A program made the translations under genes and the position numbers. Source: JAEUOS01 sp965279115 (GTDB lineage Bacteria; Pseudomonadota; Gammaproteobacteria; Burkholderiales; JAEUOS01). From it: a stretch of DNA of 64,000 nt. The stretch lies in contig OZ257137.1 of the NCBI GenBank assembly GCA_965279115.1, positions 310,001-374,000 on the forward strand, read 5' to 3'. Shown one piece after another: positions 8,911 to 15,769 of the stretch. The notes under the pieces are model-generated. The model worked only from the letters and a program-made list of their open reading frames with translations, did not search any database and had not been told where the DNA came from. Numbering within the stretch: the first letter of the stretch is position 1; each line of letters opens with the position of its first letter.

Positions 8911-8926
8911 GGGCATGAAATTTGCG
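8911..8926 (+). promoter_or_regulatory. Sigma-54-type promoter (-24/-12) of the first PEP-CTERM gene
   Basis: GGGCATGAAATTTGCG fits the sigma-54 pattern TGGCACG-N4-TTGC: GG at 8912-8913, ten bases, then the invariant GC at 8924-8925. Start of transcription would be near 8937, leaving a leader of about 39 bases before ATG 8976. The PEP-CTERM gene at 19.1 kb has the same GGCATG-N4-TTGC core. Confidence 0.55.
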
Positions 8927-8975
8927 TCCCGCGTATTGGTACGAATTTTTTTATTTCAATAGTGAAAGGGAAATG

Positions 8976-9587
8976 ATGTCCAAGTTCAAAGTTGTCGCAG
9001 CATCACTGCTGCTGGGAATTTCGGGGCTGGTCAACGCGGCCGTTGTCACTATCGATTTCGATGGAACAGGCGCTCCCGATACCTTTAGCCAGACACAGCC
9101 GCTGACCAACCTTTACTCGCCACAAGGCGTTACGTTTTCAGGGGTCAATGGCTCGAGCGGGTCGATTCTTAACCAAGGCGGAAATTTTGGCTTCAACGCG
9201 CGCAGCGGTACGGATTTCTTCGCCTACAACACCAGCGGGACTGGTTCGATCTTCGATCTGACCTTTTCTTCTGCCATCAGCAGTTTCTCCATCTGGGCAG
9301 CATCCTCGGTTCGCGATACCTACTCGATCGAGGCCTTTGACAGCAACGGCGCTTCGATCGATACGGACAGCCTGATCGTTTCGTCAGCCTGGCAGGAATT
9401 GAGCGTGGCCGGCAGCGGCATCGCAAGGATCCGGATCGATGCCAGCGCGATCGACTTCGGCGCGTTCGACGACATGACGTTTTCCACCGATCGCACCACT
9501 CGAGTTCCCGAGCCAGGTACCCTGATGCTGCTGGGTGTTGCGATGGCGTGTCTGGCGACAAACCGCCGCCGTTCCCCCAGGAAATAG
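8976..9587 (+). CDS. PEP-CTERM sorting domain protein
   Basis: 203-residue secreted protein. The N-terminal signal peptide is MSKFKVVAASLLLGISGLVNA. A beta-rich Ser/Gly/Asn-rich body follows (FDGTGAPDTFSQTQ, NLYSPQGVTFSGVNGSSGS), then the C-terminal sorting signal: the VPEPGT motif, a short hydrophobic helix and a basic tail (RRRSPRK). Exosortase/XrtA-type enzymes process such tails during export, often in exopolysaccharide-producing bacteria; no exosortase is in this window. ATG 8976 is preferred over 8973 because of its better spacing from AAGGG. Markedly less GC-rich than neighbouring catabolic genes. The body has no recognised enzymatic motif. Confidence 0.88.
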   Translation: MSKFKVVAASLLLGISGLVNAAVVTIDFDGTGAPDTFSQTQPLTNLYSPQGVTFSGVNGSSGSILNQGGNFGFNARSGTDFFAYNTSGTGSIFDLTFSSAISSFSIWAASSVRDTYSIEAFDSNGASIDTDSLIVSSAWQELSVAGSGIARIRIDASAIDFGAFDDMTFSTDRTTRVPEPGTLMLLGVAMACLATNRRRSPRK

Positions 9588-9613
9588 TTCCTTTACACGG
9601 AAGTGGCACAACC

Positions 9614-9635
9614 GCGGGGGCTTCTTGGCCCCCGC
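9614..9635 (+). terminator. Stem-loop after the PEP-CTERM gene
   Basis: Perfect 8-bp inverted repeat GCGGGGGC/GCCCCCGC with a TTCTTG loop, 27 bases after the stop codon. It lacks a following T-tract, so it may slow 3' decay as much as terminate transcription. Confidence 0.5.
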
Positions 9636-9746
9636 TGCGCATTTCAGGCCTGACATTTCCCGGCGATTTCAGAGCCGCCGCAATCGGCAGCAGGTGTTGG
9701 ACGTCACGCCTCAGTAGTGGTATCGAAGCTGGGCCAGCAGAAGTGA

Positions 9747-9881
9747 ACCGCCTTCAATCCTGTAACGGTGCACTACAGCCCCGAGGTCATTGCCGACTTC
9801 AAGTCCACGGGCGAAGGCTGGCAATCTCGCATGGACGGTGTGCTGCGTCAGTACGTATCGCGCCGCTCTCGTAGCACATAG
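9747..9881 (+). pseudogene. Remnant of a BrnA-family antitoxin gene
   Basis: The frame ending at the TAG at 9879-9881 encodes VTVHYSPEVIADFKSTGEGW followed by QSRMDGVLRQYV. This is the conserved C-terminal DNA-binding signature of BrnA antitoxins (pattern V-T-x-R-x-(D/S)-P-E-V-x-x-x-F-(K/R)-x-x-G-x-G-W-Q-x-R). The frame is closed 21 bases before this segment by TGA 9744-9746, so only about 40 of roughly 90 expected residues remain, and no BrnT toxin gene precedes it. A GTG at 9768 could in principle start a 37-residue peptide. Confidence 0.6.
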
Positions 9882-9954
9882 GCATGTGGCCGAGCCCGGC
9901 GCTCAGGATGCGCCAGGCGACAAGGCCGCATACCCTTCAAGTGCCAACCGACGA

Positions 9955-9979
9955 TGGCGGGGACTCGAACTCCCCGCCA
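9955..9979 (-). terminator. Perfect stem-loop downstream of the lactonase gene
   Basis: 9-bp arms TGGCGGGGA/TCCCCGCCA around the 7-base loop CTCGAAC (GTTCGAG on the minus strand), 27 bases beyond the lactonase stop. The loop looks like a tRNA T-loop, but no other tRNA part is present. No T-tract follows on the minus strand. A terminator or mRNA 3' stabiliser is the simplest reading. Confidence 0.4.
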
Positions 9980-10005
9980 CTCACTGCGGCATCACACTTG
10001 CGAAA

Positions 10006-10827
10006 CTACTTCGCAAACGCCGGAAACGCCGGCAGCTTGCCGATGTCTCGCGGGTCGTGCTGGATGATGACCGTCGCCTTGAGGTTGGTCGCGGCCTTCT
10101 TGAAACGCTCCAGCGAGGCCACCGTATCGCCACGGTGGAAGTTGAAGGAAGGCACGCCGTTGCTTTCGTAGTTTTCGTGGAAGTGCGCCAGGTCGCCGGT
10201 GAGCAGGAAGTTGCCGGCGTCCTTCAGCCGCACCATCGCACTGTTGTGGCCGGGCGTATGGCCGGGTGTGCGCATGATGACAACCGTGCCGTCGCCGAAC
10301 ACGTCCTTGTCGCCGGTGAGTGCCTCCACCTTGCCGCCACCGCTCATCCAGTGCGCGAATGCGCCTGCGTTGGCGCCGGGGATCGGCGGCTTGGCGTTGA
10401 TGCCGTCCCAATCGCCCTTGCCGATCAGGAGGGTCGCGCCGGGAAAGGTCGGCAACTGGCCGGTGTGGTCGGCATGGAAGTGGCTGATGCCGATGAACTT
10501 GATCTGCTCGGGCCTGATATTGCGCTGCGCCAGCTGGTCGATGATGCTGACCTTGGGCGCAGGCGGGCCGGCGCTCATGGAGTGACCGGTATCCCACAGC
10601 ATGTAGTCGTCGCCATGCTTGATCAGGTAGCAGCTGAAGGTGAATGGCAGCTTCTGCCCGGGGTACGCGAAAGTATCGGTGAAGCGCACGCTGATGTCGT
10701 TGACCACCTGGGTGCCGCAATCGAGGCGCGAAAGCGTGACCTCGGGTGCGCCTTGCGCGTGGGCGGGCGTGCCGGCAAGCGCCGCAGCACAGGCGAGAAA
10801 AGCCGATACGGACAGTTTTCGAAGCAT
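10006..10827 (-). CDS. Secreted MBL-fold lactonase (N-acyl-homoserine-lactonase-like)
   Basis: 273 residues with a signal peptide (MLRKLSVSAFLACAAALAG, cleavage after AHA). The zinc motif HFHADHTGQ is complete. Further ligands are seen in TPGHTPGHNSAM (His) and LLTGDLAHFHENYE (Asp). The domain order and the YPGQKLPFTFSCYLIKHGD start resemble AHL lactonases and related lactone hydrolases. ATG at 10825-10827 is chosen because AGGGA stands just upstream and the signal peptide begins there; a longer frame reaching 11019 lacks this support. Divergent from the TRAP operon. The substrate is inferred from family only. Confidence 0.85.
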   Translation of the reverse strand: MLRKLSVSAFLACAAALAGTPAHAQGAPEVTLSRLDCGTQVVNDISVRFTDTFAYPGQKLPFTFSCYLIKHGDDYMLWDTGHSMSAGPPAPKVSIIDQLAQRNIRPEQIKFIGISHFHADHTGQLPTFPGATLLIGKGDWDGINAKPPIPGANAGAFAHWMSGGGKVEALTGDKDVFGDGTVVIMRTPGHTPGHNSAMVRLKDAGNFLLTGDLAHFHENYESNGVPSFNFHRGDTVASLERFKKAATNLKATVIIQHDPRDIGKLPAFPAFAK

Positions 10828-11138
10828 TGGAATCCCTCCGGTTGATTTGCGGTATCGCCTCCCCCAACAACACAAGGCTCGCCGGTCGCGGGGATTATAG
10901 GGGCCGCCCTCGCGCCGCTGGCATTCGGGCGAGTCGACCGGCGCCCATGTGCGGCCCTCCCACACCGATTTTGCACCGCACAATCGATCGCATTTGACTG
11001 TACGTACTAGTTCGTACATACTGCGCGCCGTTCCGGAAATCCAATCCCAAGATGCCGGCGCAGCAGGCTAACAAGAGGCTCTCCACGGCCCGGGACCTTT
11101 CCGCAAAAACGGGAAGCACACACCAGAGGAGACAGATC
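10828..11138. other. Divergent intergenic region, lactonase/TRAP operon
   Basis: No gene seen in these 311 bases. It holds the putative promoter and 20-base palindrome at 10994-11022 for the TRAP operon. A roughly 110-base leader follows, ending in AGGAGA before the TTG at 11139. The remaining part, near the lactonase start, has only that gene's ribosome site recognisable. Confidence 0.6.
10994..11022 (+). promoter_or_regulatory. TRAP-operon promoter with a TetR-type operator in the spacer
   Basis: TTGACT (10994-10999), a 17-base spacer, then CATACT (11017-11022) forms a sigma-70 promoter facing the TRAP genes. Over the spacer lies TGTACGTACTAGTTCGTACA (10999-11018), symmetric at 18 of 20 positions around ACTAGT. 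A repressor bound here would block RNA polymerase. The TetR gene at 15054 in the same cluster is the natural candidate, by inference. Confidence 0.6.
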
Positions 11139-11732
11139 TTGGACCGCATTCTTGCCGCGTATTGCCGCCTTCTTGAATACCTGATCGCCGCCTGCCTGGC
11201 GGTGATGGTCGTGCTGGTGTTCGGCAATGTGGTGCTGCGCTACGGCTTCAATTCCGGCATCACCATGTCGGAGGAAGTCTCGCGCTGGCTGTTCGTGTGG
11301 CTCACCTTCCTGGGGGCCATCGTCGCGCTCAAGGAGCATGCCCACCTGGGCTCGGACATGCTGGTCTCGCGCCTGCCGCGCGAGGGCAAGCTGGCCTGCC
11401 TGGTGATCGGCCAGGTGCTCATGCTCTACATCACCTGGCTGTTGTTTCAGGGCAGCGTGCAGCAGGCGAAGATCAACTGGGATGTCGAAGCACCGGTGAG
11501 CGGCATGTCGGTCGCCATTTTCTACAGTTCTGGCGTGGTGTTCGCCGTTTCGGCAGCGCTCATTCTCCTGCGCGAACTCTGGCGCGCCCTCTCCGGGCAG
11601 CTCGGCGAATCCGATCTGGTGATGGTCAAGGAGTCCGAGGAACAGGGCGAACTCGAAACCCTCCGGGCCGAACTGGCGCGCGAGCATGCCGACGTGCCTG
11701 CCACGATGAAAAAGACCGGGGGCGTGAAGTGA
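11139..11732 (+). CDS. TRAP transporter small membrane subunit (DctQ type)
   Basis: 197-residue DctQ-like subunit with four predicted membrane helices (LLEYLIAACLAVMVVLVFGN; WLFVWLTFLGAIVALKE; LVIGQVLMLYITWLLFQ; VAIFYSSGVVFAVSAALILL). It partners DctM in a sodium-driven dicarboxylate-type uptake system. TTG 11139 is preferred because AGAGGAGA lies six bases upstream and the family begins at this point. The C-terminus ends in a charged cytosolic tail. The stop overlaps the DctM start by 3 bases in GTGA. Confidence 0.88.
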   Translation: MDRILAAYCRLLEYLIAACLAVMVVLVFGNVVLRYGFNSGITMSEEVSRWLFVWLTFLGAIVALKEHAHLGSDMLVSRLPREGKLACLVIGQVLMLYITWLLFQGSVQQAKINWDVEAPVSGMSVAIFYSSGVVFAVSAALILLRELWRALSGQLGESDLVMVKESEEQGELETLRAELAREHADVPATMKKTGGVK

Positions 11733-13009
11733 CCGTCGCCATCTTCCTGGGGGCGCTGATCGGTGCGATGGCGTTGGGCATCCCGATCGCCTTCGCGCTG
11801 CTCGCCACCGGTGTAGCGCTGATGTGGCACCTCGACATGTTCGACGCGCAGATCCTGGCGCAGAACGTGATCAACGGTTCGGACAGCTTTCCGCTGCTCG
11901 CCGTGCCGTTTTTCATGCTGGCCGGCGAAATCATGAACGTGGGCGGCCTGTCGCAGCGCATCGTCAACCTCGCGCTGGTGGCGGTGGGCCATGTCAAAGG
12001 CGGGCTGGGCTACGTGACCATCGTCGCGGCCTGCCTGCTCTCGGCCCTGTCAGGCTCGGCAGTGGCGGATGCCGCCGCGCTCACCGCCCTGCTGCTGCCC
12101 ATGATGGTCAAGGCCGGTCACGACAAGGGCCGCGCCGGCGGGCTGATCGCTGCCTGCGGCATCATCGGGCCGGTGATCCCGCCTTCGATCGGCTTCGTGA
12201 TCTTCGGCGTCACCGCCAACGTGTCGATCTCCAAGCTGTTCCTGGCCGGCATCGTGCCGGGCCTGTGGATCGGCGCTGCACTGTGGATCACGTGGTGGTG
12301 GCTGGGGCGCAAGGAACAACTGGTCGTCCCCGAACGCAAGTCCGCCGCCGAGGTATGGAAGGCGGCACGCGAATCGGTCTGGGCGCTGATGCTGCCGCTG
12401 ATCATCCTGTTCGGCCTGCGCTTCGGCATCTTCACGCCCACTGAAGCCGCGGTGGTGGCGGCGGTCTACGCGCTCTTCGTGGCCACCGCGGTGTACCGCG
12501 AATTGAAGTTCTCGCAACTCACCTCGATCTTCATCACCGCCGCCAAGACCACCTCGGTGGTCATGCTGCTGGTGGCCGCCGCGATGGTGTCGGCGTGGCT
12601 CATCACGGTGGCCAACCTGCCGGGCCAGGTGATCGAGCTGCTCAAGCCTTTCATGGGCAACCAGACCCTGCTGCTCATCGCCATCATGCTGCTGGTGATG
12701 ATCGTCGGCACCGCCATGGACATGACGCCGACCATCCTGATCTTGACGCCCGTGCTGATGCCGGTGGTCAAGGCGGCCGGCATCGACCCGATCTACTTTG
12801 GCGTGCTGTTCATCATCAACAACTCCATCGGTCTGGTGACCCCGCCGGTGGGCACGGTGCTGAACGTCGTCGCCGGCGTGGGCCGCATGAAGATGGATGA
12901 AGTCACCAAAGGCGTGCTGCCGTTCATGGCCGCCGAGTTCGTCGTCATGTTCCTGATGGTCTTGTTCCCGCCGCTGGTAACGGTGCCCGCCAAGTGGTTC
13001 ACCGGCTGA
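11729..13009 (+). CDS. TRAP transporter large permease subunit (DctM type)
   Basis: 426 residues with about 12 hydrophobic helices, the normal size for DctM/SiaM. Typical segments: FPLLAVPFFMLAGEIMNVGG, SALSGSAVADAAALTALLLP, GGLIAACGIIGPVIPPSIGF and FVIFGVTANVSISKLFLAGI. It starts at GTG 11729, overlapping the DctQ stop, so translation is coupled. Together with DctQ and the periplasmic receptor it forms one secondary high-affinity transporter. Substrate not deducible; a small aromatic or alicyclic acid would suit the downstream enzymes. Confidence 0.93.
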   Translation: MTVAIFLGALIGAMALGIPIAFALLATGVALMWHLDMFDAQILAQNVINGSDSFPLLAVPFFMLAGEIMNVGGLSQRIVNLALVAVGHVKGGLGYVTIVAACLLSALSGSAVADAAALTALLLPMMVKAGHDKGRAGGLIAACGIIGPVIPPSIGFVIFGVTANVSISKLFLAGIVPGLWIGAALWITWWWLGRKEQLVVPERKSAAEVWKAARESVWALMLPLIILFGLRFGIFTPTEAAVVAAVYALFVATAVYRELKFSQLTSIFITAAKTTSVVMLLVAAAMVSAWLITVANLPGQVIELLKPFMGNQTLLLIAIMLLVMIVGTAMDMTPTILILTPVLMPVVKAAGIDPIYFGVLFIINNSIGLVTPPVGTVLNVVAGVGRMKMDEVTKGVLPFMAAEFVVMFLMVLFPPLVTVPAKWFTG

Positions 13010-13076
13010 TTCGCCTGCGCCTTTATTTGTTCAACGATTTCGTTTCACCCCAAACCCCGTTCCAAAGGAGACTCAC

Positions 13077-14096
13077 ATGCAACGCTTCACCCGCCGCACC
13101 TTGCTGGTCGCCCTCGCGTCCGCCATTTCCGCTGCTGCCGTGGCACCTGTCGCCATGGCGCAGGACATCAAGCCACGCGCCTTCAAGCTGGCCAACAACA
13201 ACCCCAAGAGCCACCCCATGACCATCGGCGGCGAGAAGTTCGCCGAGATCGTCGCAGCAAAATCCGGCGGCAGGATCAAGGTCACCGTCTACCCGGGCGG
13301 CGCGCTCGGCGGCGACGCACAGATCGCCTCGGCAGTACAGGGCGGCACCATCGAGATCGCCACCATGAACTCCGGCATCCTGGCCTCGCAGGTCAAGGAC
13401 TTCGAGGTCTATGACTTCCCCTTCATGTTCGCCAACGGCCGGGAAGCCGACGCCATCGTCGACGGCCCCTTCGGCAAGATGATGCACGCCAAGCTGGCCG
13501 ACAAGGGCCTGATCGGACTGGCCTATTTCGAACTGGGCTTTCGCAACATCACCAACAGCCGCCGCCCGATCAGGACCGTGGAAGACATCGCCGGCCTGAA
13601 GCTGCGCGTGATCCCCAACGCCATCAACGTGGACTGGGTCAAGGCGGTGGGCGCCAACCCGACCCCGCTGGCATTCCCGGAGGTATATGCCGCGCTCGAG
13701 CAGAAGGCCATCGACGGCCAGGAAAACCCGCTGTCGGTAATCCTCGCCAACAAGTTCGCCGAAGTGCAGAAGCACCTGGCGATCACCAACCACCAGTACA
13801 ACCCGCAATCGATGATCGTCAGCAAGAAGGTGTGGGACACGCTGTCGAACGACGAGAAGAAGATCCTGCAGGACGCCGCCACCGAAGCCGCGCAGTTCGA
13901 ACGCAAGCTGACGCGTGACGCCGCCGACCAGAACCTGGCCGACCTGAAGAAGGCCGGCATGGAAGTCACCGAGTTCTCGCCCGCCGAGCAGGCCAAGCTG
14001 CGCGAGAAGTTCAAGCCGGTGATCGAAAAGCACGGCGCGGCCATCGCGGCCACGGTCTCGGCCCTGCAGGCCGAACTGGCCAAGCTGCGCAAGTAA
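13077..14096 (+). CDS. TRAP transporter periplasmic receptor (DctP type)
   Basis: 339-residue receptor. The leader MQRFTRRTLLVALASAISAA carries a twin arginine (TRRTLL), so Tat or Sec export is possible, with cleavage after AMA. The mature part has DctP features: FKLANNNPKSHPMTIGGEKF, then YPGGALGGDAQIASAVQGG, the binding-site region FRNITNSRRPIRTVEDIAGLK, and PLAFPEVYAALEQKAIDGQE. The Arg of LKLRVIPN fits the conserved carboxylate-binding Arg. AAAGGAG precedes the ATG. Last member of the transporter block, 67 bases after DctM. Confidence 0.92.
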   Translation: MQRFTRRTLLVALASAISAAAVAPVAMAQDIKPRAFKLANNNPKSHPMTIGGEKFAEIVAAKSGGRIKVTVYPGGALGGDAQIASAVQGGTIEIATMNSGILASQVKDFEVYDFPFMFANGREADAIVDGPFGKMMHAKLADKGLIGLAYFELGFRNITNSRRPIRTVEDIAGLKLRVIPNAINVDWVKAVGANPTPLAFPEVYAALEQKAIDGQENPLSVILANKFAEVQKHLAITNHQYNPQSMIVSKKVWDTLSNDEKKILQDAATEAAQFERKLTRDAADQNLADLKKAGMEVTEFSPAEQAKLREKFKPVIEKHGAAIAATVSALQAELAKLRK

Positions 14097-14148
14097 GATG
14101 GCGATCCCGGGCGGCGCGGCGCGCGATCCCGGGCTCCTTCTTCCCAAA

Positions 14149-14178
14149 GGGGCCGGAGCGTTGCATCGCGCCGGCCCC
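14149..14178 (+). other. GC-rich stem-loop between the DctP and AroE-like genes
   Basis: Inverted repeat GGGGCCGG-14-CCGGCCCC with no T-run. It probably stabilises the transporter mRNA end or partly terminates transcription before the catabolic genes. Confidence 0.35.
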
Positions 14179-14201
14179 GGCTTACCGACATCGGCTTCGT
14201 C

Positions 14202-15035
14202 ATGATCACCGGCAACACCTCCATTCTCGCGCACATCGGCTTTCCCACGCACAGCTTCAAGGCGCCGATGATCTACAACCCCTGGTTCGAAAAGGCCGGC
14301 GTGGATGCGGTGGTGGTACCCATGGGTTGCCAGGCGGAGCACTTTCCCGCATTTCTGAAGTCGGTGTTCACGCTCAGTAATATTGCCGGGGCGCTGATCA
14401 CCATGCCGCACAAGGTCACCACGGTGGGCCTGCTGGACGAGGTTTCGCCTGCCGTGAAGATCTCCGGCGCCTGCAACGCGGTGCGCCGCGCTGACGACGG
14501 CCGGCTCATCGGCGACATGTTCGATGGCGAAGGCTTCGTGCGAGGCATCCTGCGCAAGGGCTGCCATCTCAAGGGCGCGCGGGTGCTGGTGGTCGGCGCC
14601 GGCGGGGTCGGCTCGGCCATCGCCGCTTCGCTGGCGGCCGCCGGCATCGGCGCCATCAGCCTCTACGACGTGAACGCGCAGTCCGCCGACGGCCTGGCCG
14701 GCCGGCTGCGTGCGCACTATCCGGCACTCGAAGTCACCACGGGCAGCAAGGACCCGGCCGGCTGCGAACTGGTGGTCAACTGCACGCCCATGGGTATGAA
14801 CGAAGGTGACCCCCTGCCGGTGGATGTGGCGCGCATCGCGCCTTCAACCTTCGTGGGCGAGGTGGTCATGAAAAAGGAGACCACCGCTTTTCTCGCCGCC
14901 GCCATGGCCCGCGGCTGCCGGGTGCAGGTGGGCACCGACATGCTGTTCGAGCAGATCCCGGCCTACCTGGAGTTCTTCGGCTTCCCCGTCACCACGGCGG
15001 AAATGCTACGCTCGCTGGCGCGAATCCAGTATTGA
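14202..15035 (+). CDS. Shikimate-dehydrogenase-family (AroE-like) oxidoreductase
   Basis: 277-residue AroE-type NAD(P)-dependent dehydrogenase. The catalytic pair is kept: Lys71 in TMPHKVTT and Asp108 in GDMFDGEG. The Rossmann motif is VLVVGAGGVGSAIAASLAAAG. The substrate-binding region differs from biosynthetic AroE: the SxS of HSxSP reads HSFKAP (second Ser replaced by Lys), and NTDG reads MFDG. Placed between a TRAP transporter and an intradiol dioxygenase, it is more likely a catabolic quinate/shikimate-type or related dehydrogenase than the housekeeping enzyme. That role is inference. Confidence 0.85.
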   Translation: MITGNTSILAHIGFPTHSFKAPMIYNPWFEKAGVDAVVVPMGCQAEHFPAFLKSVFTLSNIAGALITMPHKVTTVGLLDEVSPAVKISGACNAVRRADDGRLIGDMFDGEGFVRGILRKGCHLKGARVLVVGAGGVGSAIAASLAAAGIGAISLYDVNAQSADGLAGRLRAHYPALEVTTGSKDPAGCELVVNCTPMGMNEGDPLPVDVARIAPSTFVGEVVMKKETTAFLAAAMARGCRVQVGTDMLFEQIPAYLEFFGFPVTTAEMLRSLARIQY

Positions 15036-15053
15036 TGGTCCCTGCCCGAGCCG

Positions 15054-15752
15054 ATGCCCGCCACCCGCACTGCCCGCAAGTCCCCCGCGAAAAAATTCCC
15101 CTCCCGGCAGACGGCCGCCCGGCCTGCCGCGCCGCCGCGCGTCAACGACCCCGACCGCACCATGCAGGACATCCTCGCGGTGGCCACGGCGGAGTTCGCC
15201 AGCAAGGGCCTGAGCGGCGCGCGCATCGACGAAATCGCCGAGCGCATGGCCACCTCCAAGCGCACCATCTACTACCACTTCGGTGGCAAGGAAGGCCTGT
15301 ACCTGGCGGTGCTGGAAGAGGCCTACCGTCGCATCCGCGCGCTCGAAACCAGCCTCGACATCGAGCATCTCGACCCCGAGGCGGCACTGCGCCAGCTGAT
15401 CGGCTTCACCTTCGATTACCAGAACGCCAACCCGGATTTCGTGCGCCTGGTGATGAACGAGAACATCCACAACGGCGAATTCCTGCGCCAGTCGAAGGAA
15501 ATCCAGCGCCTCAACGTGCCCGCCATCAACGCGGTGCGGCGTATCTATGAACGCGGCGTCGATGCCGGCCAGTTCCGCCCGGGCCTGGACCCGGTTGACC
15601 TGCACATGTCGATTTCGGCGTTGAGCTTTTTCAACGTCTCCAACCGCCATACCTTCTCGCTCATCTTCAAGCGCGATGTCGCTTCCAGCGAAGCGCTGGC
15701 CGAGCGGCGCGACAACGTCATCGAGATGGTGGTGCGCTACGTGCGCGCCTGA
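15054..15752 (+). CDS. TetR/AcrR-family transcriptional regulator
   Basis: 232 residues. A basic Ala/Pro/Lys-rich N-terminal extension of about 30 residues precedes the TetR helix-turn-helix: ILAVATAEFASKGLSGARID, then EIAERMATSKRTIYYHFGGK. The C-terminal ligand domain is helical, and the segments DYQNANPDFVRLVMNENIHN and SISALSFFNVSNRHTFS point to a TetR_C subgroup common beside aromatic genes. It starts 18 bases after the AroE-like gene and ends 17 bases before the dioxygenase, so it is embedded in the operon. It may act on the palindrome at 10999-11018. Confidence 0.9.
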   Translation: MPATRTARKSPAKKFPSRQTAARPAAPPRVNDPDRTMQDILAVATAEFASKGLSGARIDEIAERMATSKRTIYYHFGGKEGLYLAVLEEAYRRIRALETSLDIEHLDPEAALRQLIGFTFDYQNANPDFVRLVMNENIHNGEFLRQSKEIQRLNVPAINAVRRIYERGVDAGQFRPGLDPVDLHMSISALSFFNVSNRHTFSLIFKRDVASSEALAERRDNVIEMVVRYVRA

Positions 15753-15769
15753 ACCCGGAGCCTCAATCC

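Noticed and set aside
8922..8975. 17-residue upstream extension of the first PEP-CTERM protein
   Set aside because: It would begin inside the sigma-54 promoter and lacks a ribosome site; the signal peptide starts at 8976.
9955..9979. tRNA gene on the minus strand
   Set aside because: Only a T-arm-like hairpin is present; no acceptor, D or anticodon arm can be built from the flanks.
11052..11138. 29-residue N-terminal extension of the DctQ subunit
   Set aside because: Polar, unlike the family, and AGGAGA stands correctly before the TTG at 11139.
13023..14717. 564-codon minus-strand frame opposite the DctP and AroE-like genes
   Set aside because: Antisense shadow; His/Val/Asp-rich sequence with no domain, while both plus-strand genes have motifs and ribosome sites.
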